Shown here: in pieces, positions 52,224 through 60,082 of the stretch
How positions within the stretch are numbered: position 1 is the first letter of the stretch
Layout of the letters: the number at the start of each line of letters is the position of its first letter
Assembly (NCBI GenBank): GCA_018223365.1
Contig: JAGTTP010000002.1
Location: 248,001 to 312,000 of the forward strand
From: Clostridiaceae bacterium Marseille-Q4145
GTDB taxonomy: Bacteria > Bacillota > Clostridia > Lachnospirales > Lachnospiraceae
Direction: 5' to 3'
Length of the DNA: 64,000 nt
Notes under the pieces: generated by a model
The model's input: only the letters and a program-made list of their open reading frames with translations
What the model was told of the DNA's origin: nothing
Databases searched by the model: none
Position numbers and translations under genes: made by a program

Positions 52224-53675
52224 TTACATCAGCTTCTTAAACTCATCAGCCACGAACTGTACCTTCGGTCCAATGATAACCTGAACAGAAGTTTTGCTCG
52301 GACGGATAACTCCGCTGATTCCTGCAGATTTGATCTTCTTCTCATCTACTGCAGTGTAGTCTTTGATCTCCAGACGAAGTCTGGTGATGCAGTTGTCAAC
52401 GCTTGTTACGTTGTCTTTTCCGCCAAGACCTTCAAGAATGATTGCTGCCATGCTGGTGAAATCATCATTTGCAAGTTCGATCTTGGTCTCATCCTCTTCA
52501 TCATCCTCACGGCCCGGAGTCTTAAGATTCCAGGTAGTGATTGCGAAGCGGAATACTACGTAGAATACGATAGCTGCTGCAATACCGATCGGGATGATCA
52601 GCCATGTCTTAGCATGTGCCGGCAGAGATGCACTAAATACCAGGTCGGTAAGTCCTGCGGAGAAGGAGAAACCTGCTCTGAAGCCAAGTGCTACAGTAAC
52701 TGCTGCAAATACTCCGTAAAGGATTGCATATACAAGATACAGTGCCGGAGCAAGGAACATAAATGCGAACTCGAACGGCTCAGTAACACCACAGATGAAT
52801 GCACAGATCGCTGCTGCACCCATCAGGGAAGCTGCTGCTTTTTTCTTCTCCGGTTTTGCACAATGGATAATTGCCATTGCTGCTGCCGGAAGACCGAACA
52901 TCATACTCGGGAAGAATCCAGCCATGTACATACCTGCGCTTCCGCCTGCTCCATTGAGAAGCTCACCTGCCCAGTAAGAACCAAGGTCATTGATTCCTGC
53001 TGCGTCAAACCAGAATACAGAGTTCAGTGCATGATGCAGACCAAACGGAATCAGAAGACGGTTCAGGAAAGAATAAATACCTACACCAACAACTCCAAGA
53101 CCAACGATTTTCTCACCTGCAAATACCAGTGCAGTGTAAACGATCGGCCATACGAAGAACAGAATAGCTGCTACGATAATGGAAACAACTGCCGTTACAA
53201 TAGCAACACAACGTTTGCCAGAGAAGAAGGACAGTGCATCCGGAAGTCTGGTTCCTTTGAATTTGTTGTAGCAGGCAGAACCAATCAGACCTGCAAGAAT
53301 ACCGATGAACTGATTGCTGATTTTAGCAAATGCTGCATTCGCCTCAGCTCCGGTCAGAGTAGCTACAACACCGCTGGACAGAAGATTGGTGATCATCAAC
53401 CAGGATACCAGACCTGCCAGACCTGCTGTACCATCATTGTCATCTGCCATACCTACTGCTACGCCGATAGCGAACAGCCAGGACATATTATCGATCAGTG
53501 CTCCACCTGCTTTTACCAGGAAGAACCCAATGATCTGAGCTGCGCCGCTGATGTCACCGCCCTGCATGGTGCTCGGACAGAGTGCATAACCAATTCCCAT
53601 CAGAATACCACATACCGGAAGGCATGCAACTGGAAGCATCAGGGATTTTCCAAGTTTCTGTAAATATTTCATCAT
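52224..53675 (-). CDS. PTS glucose/N-acetylglucosamine-family EIICB permease
   Basis: A 483-residue membrane protein that imports and phosphorylates a sugar. The EIIC part spans about 1-390 (LPVACLPVCGILMGIG, RLLIPFGLHHALNSVFWFD, GVTEPFEFAFMFLAP). A charged linker (DDEEDETK) leads to the EIIB domain (about 410-483) with the phospho-cysteine in VDNCITRLRLEIKD. There is no EIIA domain; the free EIIA gene two positions away can supply it. Homology favours glucose, N-acetylglucosamine or a maltose-like sugar. Divergent from a two-component system with phased repeats between, so probably induced by it. Confidence 0.95.
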   Translation of the reverse strand: MMKYLQKLGKSLMLPVACLPVCGILMGIGYALCPSTMQGGDISGAAQIIGFFLVKAGGALIDNMSWLFAIGVAVGMADDNDGTAGLAGLVSWLMITNLLSSGVVATLTGAEANAAFAKISNQFIGILAGLIGSACYNKFKGTRLPDALSFFSGKRCVAIVTAVVSIIVAAILFFVWPIVYTALVFAGEKIVGLGVVGVGIYSFLNRLLIPFGLHHALNSVFWFDAAGINDLGSYWAGELLNGAGGSAGMYMAGFFPSMMFGLPAAAMAIIHCAKPEKKKAAASLMGAAAICAFICGVTEPFEFAFMFLAPALYLVYAILYGVFAAVTVALGFRAGFSFSAGLTDLVFSASLPAHAKTWLIIPIGIAAAIVFYVVFRFAITTWNLKTPGREDDEEDETKIELANDDFTSMAAIILEGLGGKDNVTSVDNCITRLRLEIKDYTAVDEKKIKSAGISGVIRPSKTSVQVIIGPKVQFVADEFKKLM

Positions 53676-53723
53676 ATCTACATTTTCCTCCTTTTTTTGA
53701 ACTCTCGTTCCTAAGTTGATTTT

Positions 53724-53752
53724 ATTATATAAAAATCAGCCGAAAGTGTATA
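53724..53752 (-). promoter_or_regulatory. Probable promoter of the EIICB gene
   Basis: On the minus strand TATAAT (-10, 53724-53729) is perfect, but the hexamer 17 bp upstream is TATACA, a weak -35. Such promoters need an activator, and the phased repeats start 15 bp upstream. AAGGAGG before the start codon. Confidence 0.5.
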
Positions 53753-53766
53753 GTTACGATCTTCTC

Positions 53767-53785
53767 CTTCCTATGGACTATTTTC
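53767..53785. repeat. YesN/AraC-type site 1 (TATGGA-N2-ATTTT)
   Basis: CTTCCTATGGACTATTTTC, matching site 3 at 18 of 19 bases. The core TATGGA is 63 bp from that of site 2 and 84 bp from that of site 3, multiples of 21 bp. Confidence 0.6.
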
Positions 53786-53829
53786 GATTCTTAAATATCT
53801 ATAAATTTTTAAAAATTTCTATAAAAGCT

Positions 53830-53848
53830 TTCTATATGGATGATTTTA
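53830..53848. repeat. YesN/AraC-type site 2 (degenerate copy)
   Basis: Shares the core TATGGAT-N-ATTTTA with sites 1 and 3 and lies exactly 21 bp before site 3. Less conserved outside the core. Confidence 0.5.
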
Positions 53849-53850
53849 TT

Positions 53851-53869
53851 CTTCCTATGGATTATTTTC
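53851..53869. repeat. YesN/AraC-type site 3 (TATGGA-N2-ATTTT)
   Basis: CTTCCTATGGATTATTTTC. Two direct copies at 21 bp (two helix turns) match how AraC-family proteins bind paired half-sites. The regulator encoded by the divergent operon is the likely binder. Confidence 0.6.
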
Positions 53870-53952
53870 CTGTTTTCAGTTAAAATGTACAAAACAGGTG
53901 AAAATAATCTATACTGGACTTATCTATATCGATTGATACGAAAGGATTTCCC

Positions 53953-55041
53953 ATGAACTACGATGAACCTTATGAAGAGCAGGCTTATCAGACTCTCCGT
54001 AATTTTGCGCTGGTTGGTCTGCGAAGTTTGAAAATACGAAACAGGCTGGTTATTTCCTATTTTATATCCACCGTTCTTCCTCTGGTATTTGTCTATCTTT
54101 ATTCCTATTTTTATGGAAGCACGGCCCTGACCGGACAGCTTCTGGTTCTCTCTATTTTAATTGCAGGCATTGCCCTGACCATGACCACCTACACTTATAT
54201 GAGTATTGCAAGTCCTATCAACCATATGAGCGAAACCTGCCAGCATATCTCCGATGGTGATCTGGATGCCCGTATTCAGGATCATGGAAATGACGAGCTC
54301 TCCTTTCTGTCCGACAATATTGACGGAATGGTAACAGAGATTCAGCTTCTGTTGGAACAGCAGCACGAAAGTGAAGTACGAAAAAGAGATCTGGAATTGA
54401 AAATGCTTCAGTATCAGATTAATCCCCATTTTCTGTTCAACACCCTGAACACCCTCTGCCTGGTGGCACAGATGAACCAGGACAAAGTAGTTGCCGAGGG
54501 AATTCGTTCTTTAAGTGAACTTTTAAAAAATACGCTGATCAATGATCACGAATTTATTCCTATTCATGAAGAAATTGCTAATCTGAAACATTACTTTTCC
54601 ATTCAGGCCATTCGTTATGCTGGCAGTTTCCATGTCAATTATGAGATTCCTGAAGAGCTGGAACGCTACATGCTGCCAAAACTGATCTTACAGCCTCTGG
54701 CTGAGAACTCCGTTCTGCACGGTTCCTATAACGACGGCACCATCATGGAAATCACCATCCGCTGCATCCGGGATGGAGCGGATCTGCTTCTGGAAGTACA
54801 GGATTACGGAAAGGGATTTGATATGAACGATAAGGCTGCTGTACCAAAAGGTTTGGGCGGCATCGGAAGCCGAAATGTCAATGACCGCATTCACTTATAT
54901 TTTTCAGACAATTATGGGCTTTCTGTAAAAAGTGCTCCCGGAGAAGGAACGCTCTGTCAGATCCGGATCCCTGCCATTGATTCTGAATCAGCGAAACACA
55001 CGGAGGAAAAAACGAATGTATCAGGTACTGATCGTCGATGA
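53953..55041 (+). CDS. YesM-like sensor histidine kinase without large extracellular domain
   Basis: A 362-residue kinase of the HisKA_5/GHKL (LytS/YesM) type. Two membrane helices (about 33-52 and 58-80) are joined by only a few residues, so the usual extracellular sensor domain is absent. A HAMP region (about 80-130), the phospho-acceptor YQINPHFLFNTLNTLC near 155 and an ATPase with LAENSVLHG and GLGGIGSRNVNDR follow. Signal input is probably within the membrane or through a partner such as the adjacent permease; this is inference. The next gene overlaps its end by 26 bp. Confidence 0.92.
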   Translation: MNYDEPYEEQAYQTLRNFALVGLRSLKIRNRLVISYFISTVLPLVFVYLYSYFYGSTALTGQLLVLSILIAGIALTMTTYTYMSIASPINHMSETCQHISDGDLDARIQDHGNDELSFLSDNIDGMVTEIQLLLEQQHESEVRKRDLELKMLQYQINPHFLFNTLNTLCLVAQMNQDKVVAEGIRSLSELLKNTLINDHEFIPIHEEIANLKHYFSIQAIRYAGSFHVNYEIPEELERYMLPKLILQPLAENSVLHGSYNDGTIMEITIRCIRDGADLLLEVQDYGKGFDMNDKAAVPKGLGGIGSRNVNDRIHLYFSDNYGLSVKSAPGEGTLCQIRIPAIDSESAKHTEEKTNVSGTDRR

Positions 55042-56596
55042 CGAACCTATTGTAAAAATTGCCCTGCGCTCCATGATTGACTGGGAATCCCTGGGATTTC
55101 ATATCTGTGCCACCGCTTCCAACGGTGAAGAGGCACTGGAAATGGCAGAACGTTTCCACCCTGATCTGATGATCTGTGACCTGAAAATGCCTGTCATGGA
55201 TGGAATTGATCTGATTAAAGCCGCTAAAGACAAAAAGATGGATTGTGAATTTCTTGTCATCAGTAACTATGAAGACTTTAATTATGTAAGAACTGCACTG
55301 GTACTGGGAGCTTCTGATTATATATTGAAAGTCAGCATCAGCCCGGAAGAACTAACTTCCCAGCTTCAAAAAGTCAAAACCAAGCTGGAAGATAAACAGG
55401 CAAAAAAAGAACCGGAAGACAGTGTGGAAACTTCTCTTCTTCACCAGGAACGGCACGCTGCCTGGCGGGAGTTTTTCACTCACAAAAGCTATCCACTGGA
55501 AAATCTCCTTTCCATCACCGGAATCGATGTCTCTGGGCTGGGAACTCTCGCTCTGTGCGAAATTTCCTTTGACTGGTACGTTCAGCAATTAGAAACATTG
55601 CCTGACACTGCACTCATCCGCAATACTTTAAAAAATGCCCTGGAGCACTATGACCGAAGACGGATTATCTTCTTCAGTCCCAGTAATACATTGATTGTCA
55701 TACCACAGGCAGAATTGGATCAGCATCAAAATACCATTGCCAGTCTGTCTGCACGCATTGAACAGCTATTCCGATACTATATGCCTGTCTCTCCGGCTAT
55801 TCTTTATCAGGATGGTCTCTCCGACCTTCAGGAAGCCCGGAAAGCCTATCACCATTTTCAGGATCTGTTGGATCTTACCTTTTATGGTGCCCTGGGACAG
55901 ATTCATGCCGAAGAATATCAGCTCACCACAACAGTGCCTGACATTTCCTATAAGGAACTCGTTTCCGAACTTCTGGAACACACAGAAGAAGCATATCCTG
56001 ATTATGCTTCTGAACGAATCCATAGACTGCTCGAGACATGCCGTCTGCAAAATGTCATGCCATCCCGGCTGATTCAGTATTTCGTGCAGTTTCTCAGCGA
56101 ACTGGAATACCAGCTGACAGATGTGAGCGCTGCCTCCCATGATATGATTGCAGAAAGTTTTGAATATATTCGAAACGCTGATACGATGGAAGAACTGGAA
56201 CGACACTTGCAAAATGTTCTAAAGACCGTTTTTACTGCCGATACAGACAAGCCAAATGCTGCTGACCAATACAGTGCAGAAGTCCTACAGTCTCTCTCCT
56301 ATATTCAGGACAATTATGGAAAGAAGATCAGTCTGGCTTCCGTAGCTGATCATGTAGGATTGAGTTCCGGCTATCTCTGCCGGATCTTTAAGGACGAGAC
56401 TGGCGTCAGCATTAACTCCTATATCAATAATCTCCGCATGACCCGCGCAGGCGAGCTTCTGGCCGATAAGAACAGTTATATCAAGGAAGTGGCGATCTCT
56501 GTGGGATTTGAAGACCAGCTGTATTTCAGCCGGTTGTTTAAACGATATTACGGAATAACGCCATCAGAGTATCGGGCAGGGAAAGCAGGAAATTAA
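55016..56596 (+). CDS. YesN-like response regulator (receiver plus AraC HTH)
   Basis: A 526-residue regulator. The receiver domain (about 1-120) has VDDE at the start and the phospho-acceptor aspartate in MICDLKMPVMDG near 54. A helical linker follows, and the last 100 residues form an AraC-type double HTH (ISLASVADHVGLSSGYLCRI and YFSRLFKRYYGITPSEY). The start MYQVLIVDDE follows GGAGG; a frame 28 codons longer lies within the kinase gene and was rejected. It probably activates the divergent PTS genes through the phased repeats. Confidence 0.95.
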   Translation: MYQVLIVDDEPIVKIALRSMIDWESLGFHICATASNGEEALEMAERFHPDLMICDLKMPVMDGIDLIKAAKDKKMDCEFLVISNYEDFNYVRTALVLGASDYILKVSISPEELTSQLQKVKTKLEDKQAKKEPEDSVETSLLHQERHAAWREFFTHKSYPLENLLSITGIDVSGLGTLALCEISFDWYVQQLETLPDTALIRNTLKNALEHYDRRRIIFFSPSNTLIVIPQAELDQHQNTIASLSARIEQLFRYYMPVSPAILYQDGLSDLQEARKAYHHFQDLLDLTFYGALGQIHAEEYQLTTTVPDISYKELVSELLEHTEEAYPDYASERIHRLLETCRLQNVMPSRLIQYFVQFLSELEYQLTDVSAASHDMIAESFEYIRNADTMEELERHLQNVLKTVFTADTDKPNAADQYSAEVLQSLSYIQDNYGKKISLASVADHVGLSSGYLCRIFKDETGVSINSYINNLRMTRAGELLADKNSYIKEVAISVGFEDQLYFSRLFKRYYGITPSEYRAGKAGN

Positions 56597-56612
56597 ATTT
56601 TGAAAAACGACG

Positions 56613-56642
56613 AAGGATGCATCAGACGGTGCATCCTTTTTT
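56613..56642 (+). terminator. Terminator after the two-component operon
   Basis: AAGGAUGCA pairs with UGCAUCCUU around UCAGACGG, followed by a U run. Confidence 0.88.
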
Positions 56643-56678
56643 GAGTCAGAAAATGGATCAAAAATGGAATAAATGCAC

Positions 56679-56713
56679 AAAAAAACAAGGATTCCATCTC
56701 TGAAATCCTTGTT
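56679..56713 (-). terminator. Terminator after rpmF
   Basis: On the minus strand AACAAGGAUU pairs with AAUCCUUGUU around UCAGAGAUGG, followed by a U run. It lies back to back with the terminator of the convergent two-component operon. Confidence 0.88.
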
Positions 56714-56732
56714 CTCTTAAGCTTATTCTTGA

Positions 56733-56912
56733 TTAATCAACAGAAACGATCTCTTTCTTGTTGTAAGATCCACAAGCCTTGCATACTCTATGCGGCATCA
56801 TAAGAGCACCACATTTGCTGCATTTTACCAAGTTCGGAGCACTCATTTTCCAGTTTGCTCTTCTCTTATCTCTTCTTCCTTTGGAAGATTTATTCTTAGG
56901 ACAAATAGACAC
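56733..56912 (-). CDS. rpmF: Ribosomal protein bL32
   Basis: A 59-residue basic protein of the large ribosomal subunit, of normal length. The opening CPKNKSSKGRRDKRRANWK is typical. Two cysteine pairs (CSKCGALMMPHRVCKACG) make it the zinc-binding (C+) form. The start is GTG behind AGGAGGU at 7 nt. It lies downstream of ackA in the same orientation with its own consensus promoter. In many relatives a DUF177 (YceD) gene and plsX adjoin rpmF; neither does here. Confidence 0.95.
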   Translation of the reverse strand: MSICPKNKSSKGRRDKRRANWKMSAPNLVKCSKCGALMMPHRVCKACGSYNKKEIVSVD

Positions 56913-56997
56913 AGGTTACACCTCCTCTATGCTTTCTCGATTCATTTTATCGTTCGTCGAACCTGCACAGGAGGTCCGTCTCACTCACACTTTATCA

Positions 56998-57026
56998 ATT
57001 ATACATAGCTGTATTCAGAATGTCAA
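56998..57026 (-). promoter_or_regulatory. Consensus sigma-A promoter of rpmF
   Basis: On the minus strand TTGACA (57021-57026) and TATAAT (56998-57003) with exactly 17 bp between: a full consensus match. The leader is about 80 nt and contains ACCUCCU, complementary to the AGGAGGU ribosome site. Confidence 0.92.
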
Positions 57027-57042
57027 GTGCTTTTTTGAAAAC

Positions 57043-58239
57043 TTATTTTGTAAGTCTCAGGGTCTCTCTTGCAATAGCCAGCTCCTCGTTAGTCGGAATC
57101 AGCATTACTTTTACTTTGGAATCTGCTGCAGAGATAACTCTTCTCTCACCGCGAACATCATTTGCCTCGTCGTCAATCTTAACACCAAGATATCCAAGAT
57201 ACTCACATACAGCTTTTCTTGTCTTCTTGTCGTTCTCTCCAACACCAGCGGTAAATGCAATCGCATCAACACCGTTCATAGCTGCGGTATAAGCACCGAT
57301 GTATTTTGCAACACGATATACGAATGCCTGCAGAGCAACGTCAGCCAGATGATTGCCTTCTTCTTTCGCTTTCTCAATATCACGGAAGTCGCTGGAAATG
57401 CCACCGCTCATTCCAAGAATACCGGATTTTTTATTCAGGATATTCAGCATCTCGTTGATATCGATGCCCTCTTTGTTGCAGATGAACTGGCAGACAGCCG
57501 GATCAATGTCACCACTTCTGGTACCCATGATCAGACCTTCCAGAGGGGTAAGACCCATACTGGTATCTACACATTTTCCACCGATGGAAGCAGAAATGCT
57601 GGCACCATTTCCAAGATGGCAAACGATTACTTTTGCATTCTCCGGATCCAGGTTACCGAATTTGATCGCCTCACCAGACACAAACATATGGCTGGTTCCG
57701 TGGAAGCCGTAACGACGGATGCTGTATTTCTCATAATACTCATGGGGAATTGCATACAGATATGCTTTTTCCGGCATAGCCATACCAAATGCGGTATCCC
57801 ATACAGCTACATTTGCTTTGCCCGGCATAACTGCCTCGCAAGCTTCGATTCCCATCAGGTTTGCCGGATTGTGCAGCGGTCCAAGATCGAAACACTCACG
57901 GATTACTTTCTTAACATCCTCATTTACAACGATGGACTCGCAATATTTGGTTCCTGCATGCAGTACACGATGTCCTACAGCTGCGATCTCATCAGTGCTC
58001 TTAACAACGCCGTGCTCCGCATCCTGCAGAGCGTCCAGAACCAGACCGATAGCAACTTTATGATCCGGCATAGCCTGCTCTACAATGTATTTATCTTTTC
58101 CCGGTACCTGATGAGTCAGTTTGGAACCTTCGATTCCAATTCTCTCGCAAAGACCTTTTGCGATTACGCTCTCATCAGTCATGTCGATCAGCTGATACTT
58201 CAGGGAAGAACTTCCGCAGTTGATAACTAAAATTTTCAT
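57043..58239 (-). CDS. ackA: Acetate kinase
   Basis: A 398-residue kinase converting acetyl-phosphate and ADP to acetate and ATP, the last step of acetogenic fermentation. The family signatures INCGSSSLKYQL (N-terminus), GHRVLHAGTKY, RRYGFHGTSHMFV, GNGASISA and TAGVGENDKKTR are present. It lies 44 bp downstream of the pduL-like gene, forming a substrate-level phosphorylation pair. Confidence 0.98.
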   Translation of the reverse strand: MKILVINCGSSSLKYQLIDMTDESVIAKGLCERIGIEGSKLTHQVPGKDKYIVEQAMPDHKVAIGLVLDALQDAEHGVVKSTDEIAAVGHRVLHAGTKYCESIVVNEDVKKVIRECFDLGPLHNPANLMGIEACEAVMPGKANVAVWDTAFGMAMPEKAYLYAIPHEYYEKYSIRRYGFHGTSHMFVSGEAIKFGNLDPENAKVIVCHLGNGASISASIGGKCVDTSMGLTPLEGLIMGTRSGDIDPAVCQFICNKEGIDINEMLNILNKKSGILGMSGGISSDFRDIEKAKEEGNHLADVALQAFVYRVAKYIGAYTAAMNGVDAIAFTAGVGENDKKTRKAVCEYLGYLGVKIDDEANDVRGERRVISAADSKVKVMLIPTNEELAIARETLRLTK

Positions 58240-58283
58240 GAATATGTTTCTCCTATACTAAATAATATTTCCGGGTGCGATGA

Positions 58284-58850
58284 TTATTTTACGATTTCAC
58301 CGTAAACTTCTCTGCCGCATCCTGCTGCATTGGACTCATCCGTATCAATGTGCATAGCCAGAGCGAATTTCGGGCTGACACGAACAACTACATCACCGAA
58401 TACAAGGCTTCTTCCGTCGGTATCGATCTTAACAGATACAACGTCTTTGTCCTGTACGCCAAGTTTTTCAGCATCTTCCGGAGTTGCATGGATATGACGT
58501 TTTGCAGCGATAACGCCTTCTTTCAGCTCAACCTCTCCACAAGGTCCAACCAGCTTACAGGCACCACTTCCAGCGATATCACCAGACTCACGAACCGGAG
58601 CTGCGATTCCAAGGGTACGAGCGTCAGTCAGAGAGATCTCTACCTGGCTTGCGGAACGAACCGGTCCAAGAATGGAAGCGGTCATCTCTTTCTTCGGTCC
58701 AACGATGGTTACTTTCTCATTGGAAGCAAACTGTCCCGGCTGGGAAAGATCTTTTTTCTTAGTCAGCTGATAGCCTTTTCCAAAAAGAACCTCCAGATCC
58801 TCCTGAGTTACATGTACGTGACGTGCAGATGTTTCAACAATAAATTTCAT
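58284..58850 (-). CDS. pduL: PduL-type phosphate acyltransferase (phosphotransacetylase)
   Basis: A 188-residue enzyme that exchanges CoA and phosphate on acyl groups (acetyl-CoA to acetyl-phosphate). Zinc-ligand histidines appear in SARHVHVTQEDL and AAKRHIHATPEDAEKLG, with LGPVRSASQVEIS between. It is the PduL family, not the classical Pta fold. It begins directly with the catalytic core, with no N-terminal microcompartment-targeting helix, and no shell genes are near. Paired with ackA, it is probably the main phosphotransacetylase. Confidence 0.95.
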   Translation of the reverse strand: MKFIVETSARHVHVTQEDLEVLFGKGYQLTKKKDLSQPGQFASNEKVTIVGPKKEMTASILGPVRSASQVEISLTDARTLGIAAPVRESGDIAGSGACKLVGPCGEVELKEGVIAAKRHIHATPEDAEKLGVQDKDVVSVKIDTDGRSLVFGDVVVRVSPKFALAMHIDTDESNAAGCGREVYGEIVK

Positions 58851-58920
58851 AATTTATTATCCTCCTATGAATGTATGATATATAATGGTAACGCTGTCTC
58901 TGGCAGCTTTACTAACAGGA

Positions 58921-59976
58921 TTAACCCTGGATCTCAGATACCAGGATGCAGTTCGGGGTTTCTACCTTTAATGGTTTTCCCCACATACTGAAATATTTCT
59001 TTTCATAATTGATCTTAAAAATTGTCATCGTATTCGTCTCATGATTGAGCGACATAATATGACGGTTATCCGGGAAGAAATCGGCCGCCTTCGGATAGTC
59101 TCCACTGATAGGAAGAATACAGATCTTCTCCAGCATACCAGTTTCATGATCCACTTTGAAAATACCGATACTGTTATCTCCCGCATTGGAACAGAGCACA
59201 TAATTCCAGTCTCTGGAAAAACGAAGCACGCAGGCTGCACTTCCTTTTGAGTGATAATCATTTAACGTAGAAATGGTCTGTACCAGTTCAAAAATCGGTC
59301 CCCTTGGACCATCCTTGTAAGAATACACACTGATGTAATTCTTCAGTTCACAGATCAGATAGGCAAATCTTCCATCAGGGCTGAACTTGATAATACGTGG
59401 TGCGCTCTCCTGCTCACACCGAAGCATGTCCATCAGCGTAATCTTTCCTGTCTCATAATTGAACTTATAGATCTTCACCTGATCCACACCCAGATCTACT
59501 GCACACAGATATTTCTGATCCGGTGTAATGTTTACACAATTGACATGGGGGCGGAAATTCCGTTCTGCCACACTTCCAAGACCTTTATGAAAAATCTCGT
59601 CTGTCATTTCACCGATGGTTCCATCTTCATTCAGCCGCATCACCGTTACTTTTCCATCATGCCAGCCACCCACAAACAGATACTTGTCTGCCTTATCCGT
59701 CGAAAGATAGCAGCCCCGCATACCGAAAATAGATGCACTGTTCATCGGTTCCAGATCTCCATCTGGAAGAATTCGGAAAGATCTGACTCCCTCATCTGAA
59801 ATCGAATATAAATATTTTCCATTATGTGACTTCTTAATATAAGAAGGATTATTAATCGGAACCACCTTGCGTTCTACTGCCCGTCCGTTCTCCACATCCA
59901 GATCGTAGATATAGATTCCTTTGCTGTTTCCATGGGTGTAGGTTCCCACATATGCCACATATTTTTTCTCTTCCAC
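58921..59976 (-). CDS. Lactonase-family seven-bladed beta-propeller protein
   Basis: A 351-residue protein of the Lactonase (YkgB/YbhE-like, 6-phosphogluconolactonase) family. Repeated blade motifs include SHNGKYLYSIS, SPDGRFAYLICEL and TPDQKYLCAVDLG. VAYVGTYTHGNSKGIYIYDLD near the start is typical of the family. There is no signal peptide, so it is cytoplasmic. Some members hydrolyse 6-phosphogluconolactone, others are of unknown function; activity cannot be assigned here. It is upstream of pduL by 70 bp on the same strand. Confidence 0.9.
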   Translation of the reverse strand: MEEKKYVAYVGTYTHGNSKGIYIYDLDVENGRAVERKVVPINNPSYIKKSHNGKYLYSISDEGVRSFRILPDGDLEPMNSASIFGMRGCYLSTDKADKYLFVGGWHDGKVTVMRLNEDGTIGEMTDEIFHKGLGSVAERNFRPHVNCVNITPDQKYLCAVDLGVDQVKIYKFNYETGKITLMDMLRCEQESAPRIIKFSPDGRFAYLICELKNYISVYSYKDGPRGPIFELVQTISTLNDYHSKGSAACVLRFSRDWNYVLCSNAGDNSIGIFKVDHETGMLEKICILPISGDYPKAADFFPDNRHIMSLNHETNTMTIFKINYEKKYFSMWGKPLKVETPNCILVSEIQG

Positions 59977-60082
59977 GATGGTTTTCCTCCGTTTTGCATT
60001 CCTTCGTCAAAACCACTGAAGGAGTTGCTCACATTCTCTAAAATAGTAACATACTTTAAATCTTTTGTTAAGCATTTTAGGA

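Noticed and set aside
56779..58230. Open frame of 483 codons on the plus strand
   Set aside because: Antisense to acetate kinase and rpmF, low-complexity composition, no family features.
58284..58850. Part of a propanediol/ethanolamine microcompartment operon
   Set aside because: No shell, diol dehydratase or targeting peptide is present; the neighbour is ackA.
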